From UBA3496 sp964558115 (GTDB taxonomy: Bacteria > UBA8248), in assembly GCA_964558115.1 (NCBI GenBank), contig CAZLCI010000001.1, forward strand, positions 7,829-71,828: a stretch of 64,000 nucleotides of DNA. The letters are read 5' to 3'. The translations under genes were made by a program, and so were the position numbers. Shown here piece after piece: positions 26,294-35,077 of this stretch; positions within the stretch are counted from its first letter, which is position 1, and each line of letters opens with the position of its first letter. Under the pieces are notes generated by a model that made no database searches, was not told the origin of the DNA, and worked only from the letters and a program-made list of their open reading frames with translations.

Positions 26294-26344
26294 AGTCAGG
26301 TAATAACACTATTCTACTAAAATACTTTGTCGTTAATTAAAAGC

Positions 26345-27121
26345 TTAATTTTCTAAGTTGGTAAGTTTTTTTAGTTTGCGGATTTCTTCAGGTGTTAGAG
26401 GTCTGATTTTTCCAGGTAAAAGACCTTTAATCGTTATTCCTGCATATGAATAACGATTTAATTGAATTACGGAATGACCCACTGCACGACACATTCTCTT
26501 AACTTGATGATTTTTGCCTTCTCTAAGTTTAATTCTAAGCCATGTATTTTTTTTTGTTTTTTTAGGAAGAATTTCTACTTCGCTTTTTAAAAGATGTTTT
26601 GTTTTTCTTTTTTGTGAACCCTCTTTATTTTTTTCAAGTGCTAACCAAGCCCCTGATTCCATTTTTTCTAGATCTTTTTTGTCTGGGATACCTTCTATTT
26701 TTACCATATAAACTCTCTGAATTTCATATTTAGGATGCATCAGGCGATTCGCGAGTTCTCCGTCGTTTGTCAAAACAAGGGTGCCTTTTGCATCAAAATC
26801 TAATCGTCCTACAGGAAAAACTCTGGCTTTTTTGGTTGGTAGAAAGTCAGGGATCCGCAAACGGGTCTCGCCTTCGTCTTCACTCATAGTAGTTAAAACA
26901 GAACGAGGTTTATGCATGACTAAATATAGCAAACCTTCTCGTTTTGTTATTAGTTTTCCATTTACCTTAATAGAATCAATCGAGGGTTCAGCTTTTGTTC
27001 CTAAGGCACGAATAATCTTACCGTTTACACTAACAACTCCACTTGAAATAAGTTCCTCAGCTTTGCGCCTTGAAGCAACACCAGCTTGTGCGATTATTTT
27101 CTGTAATCTTAAGGAGGTCAT
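26345..27121 (-). CDS. RsuA/RluB-family pseudouridine synthase
   Basis: Converts a uridine in rRNA to pseudouridine. The 258 residues comprise an S4 RNA-binding domain (residues 3-60: RLQKIIAQAGVASRRKAEEL) and a catalytic domain with Asp108 in VFPVGRLDFDAKGTLVLTND. KLREGKNHQVKRMCRAVGH follows and is the family C-terminal signature. It is nearest to RluB or RsuA. The ATG at 27121 has no clear Shine-Dalgarno. A hairpin downstream may end the transcript. Confidence 0.92.
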   Translation of the reverse strand: MTSLRLQKIIAQAGVASRRKAEELISSGVVSVNGKIIRALGTKAEPSIDSIKVNGKLITKREGLLYLVMHKPRSVLTTMSEDEGETRLRIPDFLPTKKARVFPVGRLDFDAKGTLVLTNDGELANRLMHPKYEIQRVYMVKIEGIPDKKDLEKMESGAWLALEKNKEGSQKRKTKHLLKSEVEILPKKTKKNTWLRIKLREGKNHQVKRMCRAVGHSVIQLNRYSYAGITIKGLLPGKIRPLTPEEIRKLKKLTNLEN

Positions 27122-27275
27122 TTAATTGTATCCGATTAAAAAAACTAAGCTAACATAAATGCTATCATGTTTTTTTTGCAAATTAATAATTATAATATTT
27201 TTAGTTTTTAATCGATCTTTCTTTTTAAGGTAACAAATCAAATAAAACAGAGACTTTTTAAAAAGGAGTCGAACT

Positions 27276-28382
27276 TTGTCTTTTGATTCTAAAATTTTAA
27301 GTGTTACTCCGATTCATTTGAGTATTCCTCTCACAAAACCTGTTTATGTTTCGACTTTTCATATGAAGTCGGTGGAGACGTGTCTCGTCAAGGTTAGGAC
27401 GAGAGACGGTTTGGAGGGATTGGGATGGAGTTTTGCTTTTGGAGCAGAGCGCGCTCGAGCAATAGTCGCAATGGTTCGAGATCTGTCAGGAATTTTAGTA
27501 GGAAAAGATCCTACAAAACTCGAGGATAATTGGAATGCTATGAGGAGTTCTGTAAGTTTTGTCGGCAGAGACGGGATAAGTGCAATGGCCATTGCAGCTT
27601 TAGATACAGCTTGTTGGGATATAAGTTCTAAAATTAGCGAAATGCCACTTTGGAAATATTTGGGCGGGAAAAAGACGCAGATACGTTGCTATGCAAGTGA
27701 AGGATTATGGTTGAACTATTCAATAGAACAATTACAAGAAGAGGCTTTATTTTTCAAAAGTCAAGGATTTAAAGGAATGAAATTGCGTGTTGGAAAGAAC
27801 GAGTTACAGGAGGATATTGATAGAATTGTTGCTGTTCGTGAAACTATTGGTGAGAAAATGAATTTGATGATTGATGTAAATCAAGGCTGGAATAGAGAAG
27901 AAGCATTTAAAGCGATTGAAAGTTTAAAACTTTTTAATTTGACATGGATTGAAGAGCCTGTTGATCATGAGGACTATTTGCTTTGTAGCGAAATTAAAGA
28001 AAAAAGTTTAATCCCTATTTGCAGCGGAGAGACAAATTATAACGTTGGAGGTATGCTTCGCCTCCTTTCTGAGAATTGCGTAGATTTTTTAATGCCCGAT
28101 TTACAAAGATGTTCTGGAATTACTGGTTGGCAAAAAGTTTCTGAAATAGCTAAAAAATATTCTGTAAAACTTACTTCTCATTTATTTCATGAAGTTTCTG
28201 CTCATCTTATGAGTAATGAAAATACACAATTTTGGTGTGAATATATGCCTTGGTGGGATTGTATTTTTGAAATAAATCATCAGATTTCAAAAGGTAAAAT
28301 TATTCTGTCTGAAGAACCTGGTATTGGTTTAGAAATAAAAAAAGGAGTTCTCGATAAATTCTCTCCTCCTGTTGGAGGATAG
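27276..28382 (+). CDS. Mandelate-racemase-subgroup enolase-superfamily enzyme
   Basis: The 368 residues follow mandelate racemase at a constant offset of five: metal ligands Asp200 (DVNQGW), Glu226 (EEP) and Glu252 (CSGET), and the Asp275-His302 dyad (MPDLQ and TSHLFHE). The other base site reads Lys169-Leu-Arg171 instead of Lys-x-Lys. It should abstract a proton next to a carboxylate, as a racemase or a sugar-acid dehydratase; the substrate is unknown. Start is TTG after AAAAGGAG, eight bases away. It converges on the Asp/Glu-racemase family gene. Confidence 0.88.
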   Translation: MSFDSKILSVTPIHLSIPLTKPVYVSTFHMKSVETCLVKVRTRDGLEGLGWSFAFGAERARAIVAMVRDLSGILVGKDPTKLEDNWNAMRSSVSFVGRDGISAMAIAALDTACWDISSKISEMPLWKYLGGKKTQIRCYASEGLWLNYSIEQLQEEALFFKSQGFKGMKLRVGKNELQEDIDRIVAVRETIGEKMNLMIDVNQGWNREEAFKAIESLKLFNLTWIEEPVDHEDYLLCSEIKEKSLIPICSGETNYNVGGMLRLLSENCVDFLMPDLQRCSGITGWQKVSEIAKKYSVKLTSHLFHEVSAHLMSNENTQFWCEYMPWWDCIFEINHQISKGKIILSEEPGIGLEIKKGVLDKFSPPVGG

Positions 28383-28402
28383 AATTTATCATTAAGTATT
28401 CT

Positions 28403-29266
28403 TTAAAAAAGTACTCTTCTAGGACTTTTCTTTGGTCTATCTCCTGGAAAGGTAATACCACTTGCATTAATCCCCATATCCACCATCATTTTTGCTAACA
28501 TGATTGAGCAACTGTATCCTTCGAGTACAGGAACTTCCCATCCCAACTCAGACAATCGTTTTTGTAAAAAAGGTTGAAGCCAGAACATACCAGAACATCC
28601 AAATGTTAAAACTTCAGCGCCATCCTCTTTTAAAGCCGATTCCGCTTCTTCTACAGCTCTTTCAACTGCATCTGAATGCTCACCATTTAAGGCTTTAATG
28701 TTTTCCTGTGTGAGATCTGGTTCCCCATCATAACCAGGTCTTGGGTGGTAGTATCCAATGTTTCTTATTGAAGCACATCTTCTATCAAAACGATGTTGAA
28801 CAACAAGATTGTAGTAATACATGTTATGTGGTTCGGCAAAATCTATAACGCTGAATTTATTACCAAGCATAGTAGCAATATGCATTTGTGAAAAACCGCA
28901 GGATGTAACGACAACGTTATTTTTTCGGCAGATTTCTCTAGATTCAAGAAAACCGGGTTCTCCACCTCCCAAGAGAATTATTCCGTTATATTTCCCACTT
29001 TCAGCAGCCTCACGAACCGCAGGAAGGCGAGCTGAAGCGGCATATGCAAATTCTTCTCTATTTTCTACTGCCCAATCACCATATTGAGGTACTCCACCAA
29101 GATGTATTTCCCAATCTACGTCCTCAAGTAAATGCGAAATATCTTTATAATTTCTTAAAGCTTCTTCTTTTGGAAGATTTGCTCTTGAAGCGTAATATTT
29201 ACTTTTACCTGGTATCTCGAATGCTTGAACTAATAAAAAGCGATATTTTGCATTTTTCCCAGACAT
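28403..29266 (-). CDS. Asp/Glu/hydantoin racemase superfamily protein
   Basis: A 287-residue protein with the two-Cys active site of the family: VVVTSCGFSQMHIATMLGNK in the first half and EVLTFGCSGMFWLQPFL in the second. The central part carries GIILLGGGEPGFLESREI. Such enzymes racemise or isomerise with a Cys pair (Asp/Glu racemase, hydantoin racemase, maleate isomerase). The substrate is unknown. Length is a little above average, from an N-terminal part rich in charged residues. AAGGAGGAAC lies before its ATG. It is the last of a minus-strand run that begins near scpA. Confidence 0.75.
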   Translation of the reverse strand: MSGKNAKYRFLLVQAFEIPGKSKYYASRANLPKEEALRNYKDISHLLEDVDWEIHLGGVPQYGDWAVENREEFAYAASARLPAVREAAESGKYNGIILLGGGEPGFLESREICRKNNVVVTSCGFSQMHIATMLGNKFSVIDFAEPHNMYYYNLVVQHRFDRRCASIRNIGYYHPRPGYDGEPDLTQENIKALNGEHSDAVERAVEEAESALKEDGAEVLTFGCSGMFWLQPFLQKRLSELGWEVPVLEGYSCSIMLAKMMVDMGINASGITFPGDRPKKSPRRVLF

Positions 29267-29301
29267 ATGTTCCTCCTTAAAGCATTAGTTAAAAATATTA
29301 T

Positions 29302-29793
29302 CTATGAAATCGACATTTTAATAACTTCATCAAATTCTTTTTTCTCTACTGGCTGTACACTTAATCTTTGTCCTTTCTGAGTCACACGCATTTCTTTTAG
29401 TTTTGGATTTGATTTAAGTTCTTCTAAAGTGACAATTTTTTTTAGTCTCATTATTGGTTGAACGTCTACCATAAACCATCTTGGATTTTCTTTAGATGCT
29501 TTTACGTCATAATAGATAGATTTTTTATCTAGAGCTGTATGATCAGGATATGATTCACGAACTATTTCCACAATTCCAACGATATGTGGGGGTTTGCAAT
29601 TAGAATGATAGAAAAAGGCTTGGTCTCCGATTTTCATCGATATCATTAGATTTCGTGCTTGATAATTTCTGACCCCATCCCAACAAGCCTGATTACTTGG
29701 TTCAGAGAGTAAATCGTCAAAAGAATATGATTCTGGTTCACTTTTCATTAGCCAATATTGAATTTTGTTTTTTTTAGAATCTGATTTTTTCAT
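29302..29793 (-). CDS. EVE domain protein
   Basis: A 163-residue single EVE domain, recognisable from QYWLMKSEPESYSFDDL at the start, WDGVRNYQARNLMISMKIGD in the middle, then FFYHSNCKPPHIVGIVEIV and NPRWFMVDVQPIMRLKK. The fold is related to PUA and YTH domains and is thought to read modified bases in nucleic acid. The first 12 residues are basic and probably disordered. It stands alone between panE and the racemase-family gene. Confidence 0.9.
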   Translation of the reverse strand: MKKSDSKKNKIQYWLMKSEPESYSFDDLLSEPSNQACWDGVRNYQARNLMISMKIGDQAFFYHSNCKPPHIVGIVEIVRESYPDHTALDKKSIYYDVKASKENPRWFMVDVQPIMRLKKIVTLEELKSNPKLKEMRVTQKGQRLSVQPVEKKEFDEVIKMSIS

Positions 29794-29909
29794 GCAACGA
29801 TCCTTTGAAAAAAAGAAAAGAACAATTTCAATTAGAAATTTTGTTTAAATCATTATATTCAAATTAAGAGGAGAAATTCTAGTGAACAGCCATGTTTTAT
29901 TTTTATTAC

Positions 29910-30827
29910 CTATTTGGTCTCATGAAATTTAATTGTATGATAAACAAAATCATTGATGGGTGTAGGAATTTTATGTTTTTCTCCCAACTTAGAAACAAAT
30001 CCACAAAGAGAATCTATTTCTGTTTTTTTCCCTGCTTCTAAGTCATGACACAAACTCCCTTTACTTGAAGGGTCTTGTTCTTTAATAAAATTGAATCTGT
30101 CTTCATCTGTTCCTATAGGAAGATTGATTCCTTCGGCTTTTGAAATATCATAGACTTCTTTCATCATTGAACGAGTCATAGTTTTCGTGCCTTCATATTT
30201 CATAATCTCTCCAATTGAGGAGCGAGTTAAGGCCGTCATACCCCCAACAGCGCAAATAAAAATAAATTTCGTCCATAATTCTTTGAGAATATTTTGAGAA
30301 AGAAATGCATTAATTTTTGCCTTTTTCATAACATTTAGTATTTTTTCGGATCTTTCGGTATGAACACCATCTAACTCCCCAAAAACTAATTTTCTGGGAC
30401 CTCCAATCTGAGAAATTACTCCTGGGCTAGTCACAGAAGTGAAAATATATGCAGCCCCACCCATAATTTTTTCTTTACCATAAAAATCGGCAAGTTGTTT
30501 CTCATTATCTACACCATTTTGTAAGTTAATTATTGTTGTATTCTTTCCAACCATCGGTTCTATTGCAGGAATTAAAGATTTGTTAGATATAGTTTTCACA
30601 CAAAAAAGAATTACGTCACAAGTACCAATTTTTTTGGGATCTTCCGTAAAGGAGGCATTTTTAATTACAAAATCCTTGGGTTCGATACATTTTATATGCA
30701 AACCATTTTTACTCATAGATTCGAGATGTTTTCCGCGTGCTACAAAGTGAGTCTCGTTTCCTGAAGCAGAAAGGAGACCTCCAAAATATCCACCAACACC
30801 GCCACATGCCATAATTCCAAATTTCAT
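29910..30827 (-). CDS. 2-Dehydropantoate 2-reductase family protein
   Basis: A 305-residue ketopantoate-reductase-like enzyme, using NADPH. It has the Rossmann loop MACGGVGGYFGGLLSASG, the central NLQNGVDNEKQLADFYG, the catalytic Lys region LWTKFIFICAVGGMTALTRS and the C-terminal GSLCHDLEAGKKTEIDSLCG. In pantothenate synthesis it would make pantoate; paralogues with other 2-oxoacids are common, so the symbol panE is left out. AGGGCAAGAA precedes the ATG. FkbM-type methyltransferase lies 40 bases upstream. Confidence 0.87.
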   Translation of the reverse strand: MKFGIMACGGVGGYFGGLLSASGNETHFVARGKHLESMSKNGLHIKCIEPKDFVIKNASFTEDPKKIGTCDVILFCVKTISNKSLIPAIEPMVGKNTTIINLQNGVDNEKQLADFYGKEKIMGGAAYIFTSVTSPGVISQIGGPRKLVFGELDGVHTERSEKILNVMKKAKINAFLSQNILKELWTKFIFICAVGGMTALTRSSIGEIMKYEGTKTMTRSMMKEVYDISKAEGINLPIGTDEDRFNFIKEQDPSSKGSLCHDLEAGKKTEIDSLCGFVSKLGEKHKIPTPINDFVYHTIKFHETK

Positions 30828-30867
30828 TTCTTGCCCTGCATTAGAAAGGTTTTTTGTAAGAAAAATC

Positions 30868-31554
30868 TTATTTCAGCTTAAAAAGGTGATCAGAACCACT
30901 CCAAGGTGCAATATATTCCCATTTTTTTTCTTCAGCCATTTGTAAAAAATATGGAAAATCATCTTTCCAAACTTCAACTAATAAAAAATCAATAATTTTC
31001 GAGTTATGGTCATATCCATTTAGTACTTCGAAAACGTCCCCTTCAACGTCAAGTATCATTATATCGACGTGGTTAATAGAATGTTTTTCTAGTAGAGAAT
31101 CTAAAGGTGTATTTTTTGCAAAAAAAGTTTTGTTCTTTGTTTCTTCAATAATTTCTTGATTATATCGATTGTAAGTTGAATCCGAATGTAAATTATGTCC
31201 GACTTTTCTTGAACTTCTTTGTGCATCTCTCATTTGCGTTGTTGAAGAAGTATTTGAAAAATCAGTAAGGAAGAAATTTTCAACGATACAATTTTTTCTG
31301 AATCGTTTGCAATAATTAAATTGTTCTGGTGTTGGTTCAATTAATAAACCAGTCCAGCCATAATTCTGTTCTAAAAAAAGTGTATGTGATTCAATAAAAC
31401 CTTCTGCTGCACCAGCTTCTATGAAAAAGCCATTCTTTTTATAGGAAAAAAGTTCTGCGATTCTCTTATCTAATCTATTTCTACTTGTGTAATAACCAAT
31501 ATTAGATAGATGCCTAGTTAAGAATCTCCGAATACTATTTGAGAATTTAATCAA
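30868..31554 (-). CDS. FkbM-family methyltransferase
   Basis: A 228-residue SAM-dependent methyltransferase. It shows the family start GFFIEAGAAEGFIESHTLFL, GWTGLLIEPTPEQFNYCKRF for the SAM site, and VDIMILDVEGDVFEVLNGYD near the end. FkbM proteins methylate sugars, polyketides or lipids; no partner genes reveal the target. The N-terminal 25 residues are basic. The gap to scpB is about 37 bases on the same strand, so it could be read from the scp transcript. Confidence 0.85.
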   Translation of the reverse strand: MIKFSNSIRRFLTRHLSNIGYYTSRNRLDKRIAELFSYKKNGFFIEAGAAEGFIESHTLFLEQNYGWTGLLIEPTPEQFNYCKRFRKNCIVENFFLTDFSNTSSTTQMRDAQRSSRKVGHNLHSDSTYNRYNQEIIEETKNKTFFAKNTPLDSLLEKHSINHVDIMILDVEGDVFEVLNGYDHNSKIIDFLLVEVWKDDFPYFLQMAEEKKWEYIAPWSGSDHLFKLK

Positions 31555-31591
31555 AGTGATTTTTTTCTAAGTGGTTTTGAAATAAAAGAAA

Positions 31592-32377
31592 TCAATTATT
31601 TTGATTGTCGTTTTTGTCACCGTTAGTATCCATAACATTTATACTTTGGAGATTTTGTTCTAAACCAATTTCAGAAAGATATTCCTCTGGATTTGGCATA
31701 TCAGAAATACTTTTAAATCCAAAGTGTTTAAGAAATAAAGGAGTAGTGCCGTAAACTATGGGTTTCCCAAGGACATCTTTTCTTCCCATGATTTTAATTA
31801 TATTTTTTTCTAATAACGTATTCATAACACCACTACAATCCACTCTTCTGATTTCTTCAACTTCTATCCGAGTAATAGGTTGTTTGTATGAAATAATTGC
31901 AAGTGTTTCGAGTGCAGCTTGAGACAATTTTTTGCTTTTTTCTTTTCTTAGAAGTTTTCTCACCCAAGGATGAAATTCGGATCTAGTCCTAATTTGGAAA
32001 CCTTCGGCTATCTCTAGTATTTGAAAGGTTTTATCTTTATATTCATCTACCAGACCCAGAAGAATTTTTCTTACTTTTTTTACATCAATATTTTCTACTC
32101 CTCTAAATACGGCAGAAATATCACGTGCACGGAGAGGTTCTTTTGAAGCAAAAAGAAGAGTTTCTACTATTTTTTTCGCTTCACTTTCTTCTATAATTAG
32201 AGGAATTTCTTCTGATTTTTTTACTTCTTCTTCACCGGCAACTAGATCGAAAGTAGCATGAGTAGGCAACTCTTCCATAGCTTCCATTTGATGGTCTGCA
32301 AGAGCCTTAGCACTTTCTTCAGGAGAAGAAGTATGATCTGAAGCTAACTCAAATTTCGATTGTTCGTCTTTATTCAT
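31592..32377 (-). CDS. scpB: Segregation and condensation protein B
   Basis: The 261-residue partner of Smc-ScpA in chromosome condensation. The core of two winged-helix domains begins at about residue 65 (KKIVETLLFASKEPLRARDI) and includes KLSQAALETLAIISYKQPI and VLGKPIVYGTTPLFLKHFG. About 60 acidic residues precede it and a polar tail follows. The start at 32377 is chosen over 32431 because it overlaps the scpA stop by eight bases and removes a non-family segment. Confidence 0.92.
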   Translation of the reverse strand: MNKDEQSKFELASDHTSSPEESAKALADHQMEAMEELPTHATFDLVAGEEEVKKSEEIPLIIEESEAKKIVETLLFASKEPLRARDISAVFRGVENIDVKKVRKILLGLVDEYKDKTFQILEIAEGFQIRTRSEFHPWVRKLLRKEKSKKLSQAALETLAIISYKQPITRIEVEEIRRVDCSGVMNTLLEKNIIKIMGRKDVLGKPIVYGTTPLFLKHFGFKSISDMPNPEEYLSEIGLEQNLQSINVMDTNGDKNDNQNN

Positions 32378-33311
32378 TAAGCACCGCCTTTTTAATTCTG
32401 ATTTCTGAAAAACTTTGATTTTGAAAAACAATGATCAAATTTCTTTTTATGAGTTCAAGTAGAGCAAGAAATGTGGCAACGATTGTTAAAGTTCTCTTGT
32501 TTTCTAGAATTTTTTCGAAAGCTATGCCATCAGAGCCTAAATTTTTTATGAAATCCAAGATATAGTTTTGCCTGTCAGCTACTTCTAATTCGTCTATTTC
32601 AACTAAATGTACATTTTCTCCATCTTCTAAGGTAAGCATATTCTTCATTGCGTTCATGAGTTCAAAAGTTGTCAGAATGATCTTCCCGTCCTCTTCAGGG
32701 TCAATTTTTCTTATGATAGATTCTATTTCTTGATCACCACCTCTTTCAAAATGGAGTGATTGTTCTTCTTCGGCAATTTTAAAGTAACCGCTTAAATTTT
32801 TATATTTTTGATATTCTATTAATTGTTTTTGTAACTCTTGGCGAAGCATTTCTGGGTCTTCTTCAAGAAGTTCTTCACCATCAGTTTTAGGTAGTAAGGT
32901 TCTACTTTTAATGTAAATAAGCCAAGAAGCCATAACTAGATATTCTGATGCAAGATTAATATTTAAATTTTTCATCAAGTTTACATATTCCATATATTGG
33001 TTTGTTATAAATGTAATTGGAATGTCGTTTATATTTAATTCATGTTCTTTTACTAAGTTAAGAAGTAGTTCTAGAGGACCTTCGAAAACTTGCAATTTTA
33101 CTCTGAATTTATTTTCTTCTTTTGTAGTAAGAAATTCAGGTTGATCAACATTTCTAGATGAAAGCTGTATTGAAGGTTGTTGTTCTTGATGCAAACTTTC
33201 AATCCAATCCTCAGAATGAATATCTTGAGAATTCCCATCTCTTTTTTGTTTCAGGACAGGTTTTTTTATCTCTGGAGATGAAGTCGAATTACTATGAACT
33301 GTTTCTTTCAA
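32370..33311 (-). CDS. scpA: Segregation and condensation protein A
   Basis: A 313-residue kleisin that bridges the Smc heads. The family start FRVKLQVFEGPLELLLNLVK is at about residue 68. ASEYLVMASWLIYIKSRTLLP follows as two adjacent stretches, and the C-terminal winged helix (EKILENKRTLTIVATFLALL) is intact. The first 65 residues are a polar extension not seen in most homologues. It is followed by scpB in the usual order, overlapping by eight bases. A 186-base gap separates it from the divergent CoA-transferase-like pair. Confidence 0.92.
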   Translation of the reverse strand: MKETVHSNSTSSPEIKKPVLKQKRDGNSQDIHSEDWIESLHQEQQPSIQLSSRNVDQPEFLTTKEENKFRVKLQVFEGPLELLLNLVKEHELNINDIPITFITNQYMEYVNLMKNLNINLASEYLVMASWLIYIKSRTLLPKTDGEELLEEDPEMLRQELQKQLIEYQKYKNLSGYFKIAEEEQSLHFERGGDQEIESIIRKIDPEEDGKIILTTFELMNAMKNMLTLEDGENVHLVEIDELEVADRQNYILDFIKNLGSDGIAFEKILENKRTLTIVATFLALLELIKRNLIIVFQNQSFSEIRIKKAVLNE

Positions 33312-33497
33312 GTTTACTTACCCAAGATTAGGGGGGTGGCGGATTAAGCAATAAACCAATAGACTATAACAACAACTAGCGTAGGCAATTCACCTATAAT
33401 TGTCAATAAGATTCTATTTGTTAGAATTTAAATTGGAATCGTGTTTAAATGTACAATTGTAGCTTAATTATATTTGTCGTTTTGCTGAAGGTTTCGC

Positions 33498-34310
33498 ATG
33501 AAATCTAAACTTTTATCTTTGTCTGATGCCGTTTCGCTAGTGGAGAACGGGCAGATGTTGGCTTTAGGTGGGAACTCATTTTCCAGAATTCCCTCTTCGT
33601 TTGTTCGTGAACTTGCACGTCAAAAAAAAAGAAACCTATCATTAGTAAAAACTGCAGGTGGTTATGATATCGATCTTCTATGTTTTTCTGAAGTCGTTTC
33701 TGAAGTGACTGTTGGATATGTTGGATTTGAGAATATTTTTGGCTTATGTCCATCTTTTCGAAGATCAGTTGAGTCTGGAATAGTGAAAGTTCAAGAACAC
33801 GCATGTGCAACCGTTATTGCAGCATTGCGTGCATCTTCTTACGGTATTCCTAGTCAGCCTATAGCTGGTCTGCAGGGAAGCGATGTTCCTAAAATGACTG
33901 GTTTTGATAAAATATCTGATCCTTACACTGGAGAGGAAATTTTCATGATCCCTTCTATTACACCAGATTGGGCAATTATTCATGTTCCTTACTCGGATAA
34001 ATTTGGAAATGCGAGAATAGAAGGTGGAGTATTTGAAGATATTCTAATGACAAGAGCCTCAAAACAAGTAATTTTAACAACTGAAAAAATTAAAGAAACG
34101 TCTTTTTTTCAGGAAAATCCTATGAAAACTAAAATTCCGTCTTTCCTAGTAAGGGCTGTAGTACAAGTAGAAAAGGGAGCATTCCCAATGTCATGCTATC
34201 CTTTTTATGATTATGATGAGGAAGTTATGAAAAAATATTTTTTACAATCAAAATCCAATAATACAATAGAAGAGCATCTTGTTTCTTTAGAAAATATAGA
34301 TTACGCATAG
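33498..34310 (+). CDS. Class I CoA-transferase-like / IpdA-like alpha subunit
   Basis: The 270-residue alpha chain of a glutaconate-CoA-transferase-type pair. It has LSLSDAVSLVENGQMLALGG, VSEVTVGYVGFENIFGLCPS and a C-terminal EGGVFEDILMTRASKQVILT stretch. The pair GctA/GctB and the ring-opening hydrolase IpdA/IpdB share this fold. The beta chain lacks the expected catalytic Glu, which favours an IpdAB-like role, but that is inference. The beta gene starts 20 bases downstream, and a PfkB kinase and lipoprotein gene follow in the same direction. Confidence 0.75.
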   Translation: MKSKLLSLSDAVSLVENGQMLALGGNSFSRIPSSFVRELARQKKRNLSLVKTAGGYDIDLLCFSEVVSEVTVGYVGFENIFGLCPSFRRSVESGIVKVQEHACATVIAALRASSYGIPSQPIAGLQGSDVPKMTGFDKISDPYTGEEIFMIPSITPDWAIIHVPYSDKFGNARIEGGVFEDILMTRASKQVILTTEKIKETSFFQENPMKTKIPSFLVRAVVQVEKGAFPMSCYPFYDYDEEVMKKYFLQSKSNNTIEEHLVSLENIDYA

Positions 34311-34330
34311 GAAAAAGAAATAGGTTTCAG

Positions 34331-35074
34331 ATGAATAATTCTCAAGTTTCTGTAGAGACTAAAGAAATTGCAGATAGGATGGTTGTTTTCCTTGCAAGAG
34401 AGATTAGAGACTATGAAACAGTCTTTCATGGTGTTTCTTCTATTTTACCTATGGTAGCAATTTCTTTGGCAAGGGTAACTAAAGCACCAAATATTACATA
34501 TCTTAATATTCCTGGTGGAGTGGATCCAATTCCTTCAAAATTGCCATTAACGACAGTTGGTATACAACTAATGGAAGGCAATAGATCATTTTTCTCTCTT
34601 TCTGAAATTTTTGATCTTTCTGCTAGAGGGAAATTAGATTTGGCTTTTTTGAGTGGTGCTCAAATAGATTCATTTGGAAATATAAATCTTTCTTTTATAG
34701 GGGAATCTGAAAAACCTAAGACAAAATTTCCTGGTGGTGCGGGGAGTGCAATGCTACTTCCTACGGCGAAACGAGTTGTCTTATGGAGAACCGTTCATAC
34801 AAAAAGAACATTTCCTAAGGATTGTTCTTTTATAACAGCAGCAGGAAATGTCGATAAAATAGTTACACCACTTTGTATTTTCAAAAAAACAGAACGGAAT
34901 CTTTCTTTGCATAGTAAACATTATGGGACTGACGAAAAAAGTTTACGTGAATGTACTGGTTTTGATATTGGAAGTTTCGAAAATTGTCCTGAAACAGTTG
35001 AACCTTCTAGTGAAGAAATCGCTGCTTTAAATCAGGTTGACCCATGTGGAATTCGCTATAGAGAATTTGATTAA
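34331..35074 (+). CDS. Class I CoA-transferase-like / IpdB-like beta subunit
   Basis: The 247-residue beta chain. LDLAFLSGAQIDSFGNINLS and PGGAGSAMLLPTAKRVVLW match GctB and IpdB proteins, and so does the end, ECTGFDIGSFENC. In GctB the catalytic Glu lies in an ESG motif about 50-70 residues from the start. The aligned place here reads NIPGGVD, with no Glu. The pair may therefore hydrolyse or open a CoA thioester instead of moving CoA. The PfkB gene starts three bases after its stop. Confidence 0.75.
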   Translation: MNNSQVSVETKEIADRMVVFLAREIRDYETVFHGVSSILPMVAISLARVTKAPNITYLNIPGGVDPIPSKLPLTTVGIQLMEGNRSFFSLSEIFDLSARGKLDLAFLSGAQIDSFGNINLSFIGESEKPKTKFPGGAGSAMLLPTAKRVVLWRTVHTKRTFPKDCSFITAAGNVDKIVTPLCIFKKTERNLSLHSKHYGTDEKSLRECTGFDIGSFENCPETVEPSSEEIAALNQVDPCGIRYREFD

Positions 35075-35077
35075 AAA

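Noticed and set aside
27111..27155. AAGGAGG on the plus strand followed by TTG, as a small gene
   Set aside because: The frame closes after about ten codons, and the AAGGAGG is the reverse complement of coding bases of the pseudouridine synthase.
33505..33983. Minus-strand frames inside the IpdA-like gene
   Set aside because: They are shadows of a conserved coding gene and contain low-complexity Gln/His/Lys runs typical of antisense frames.
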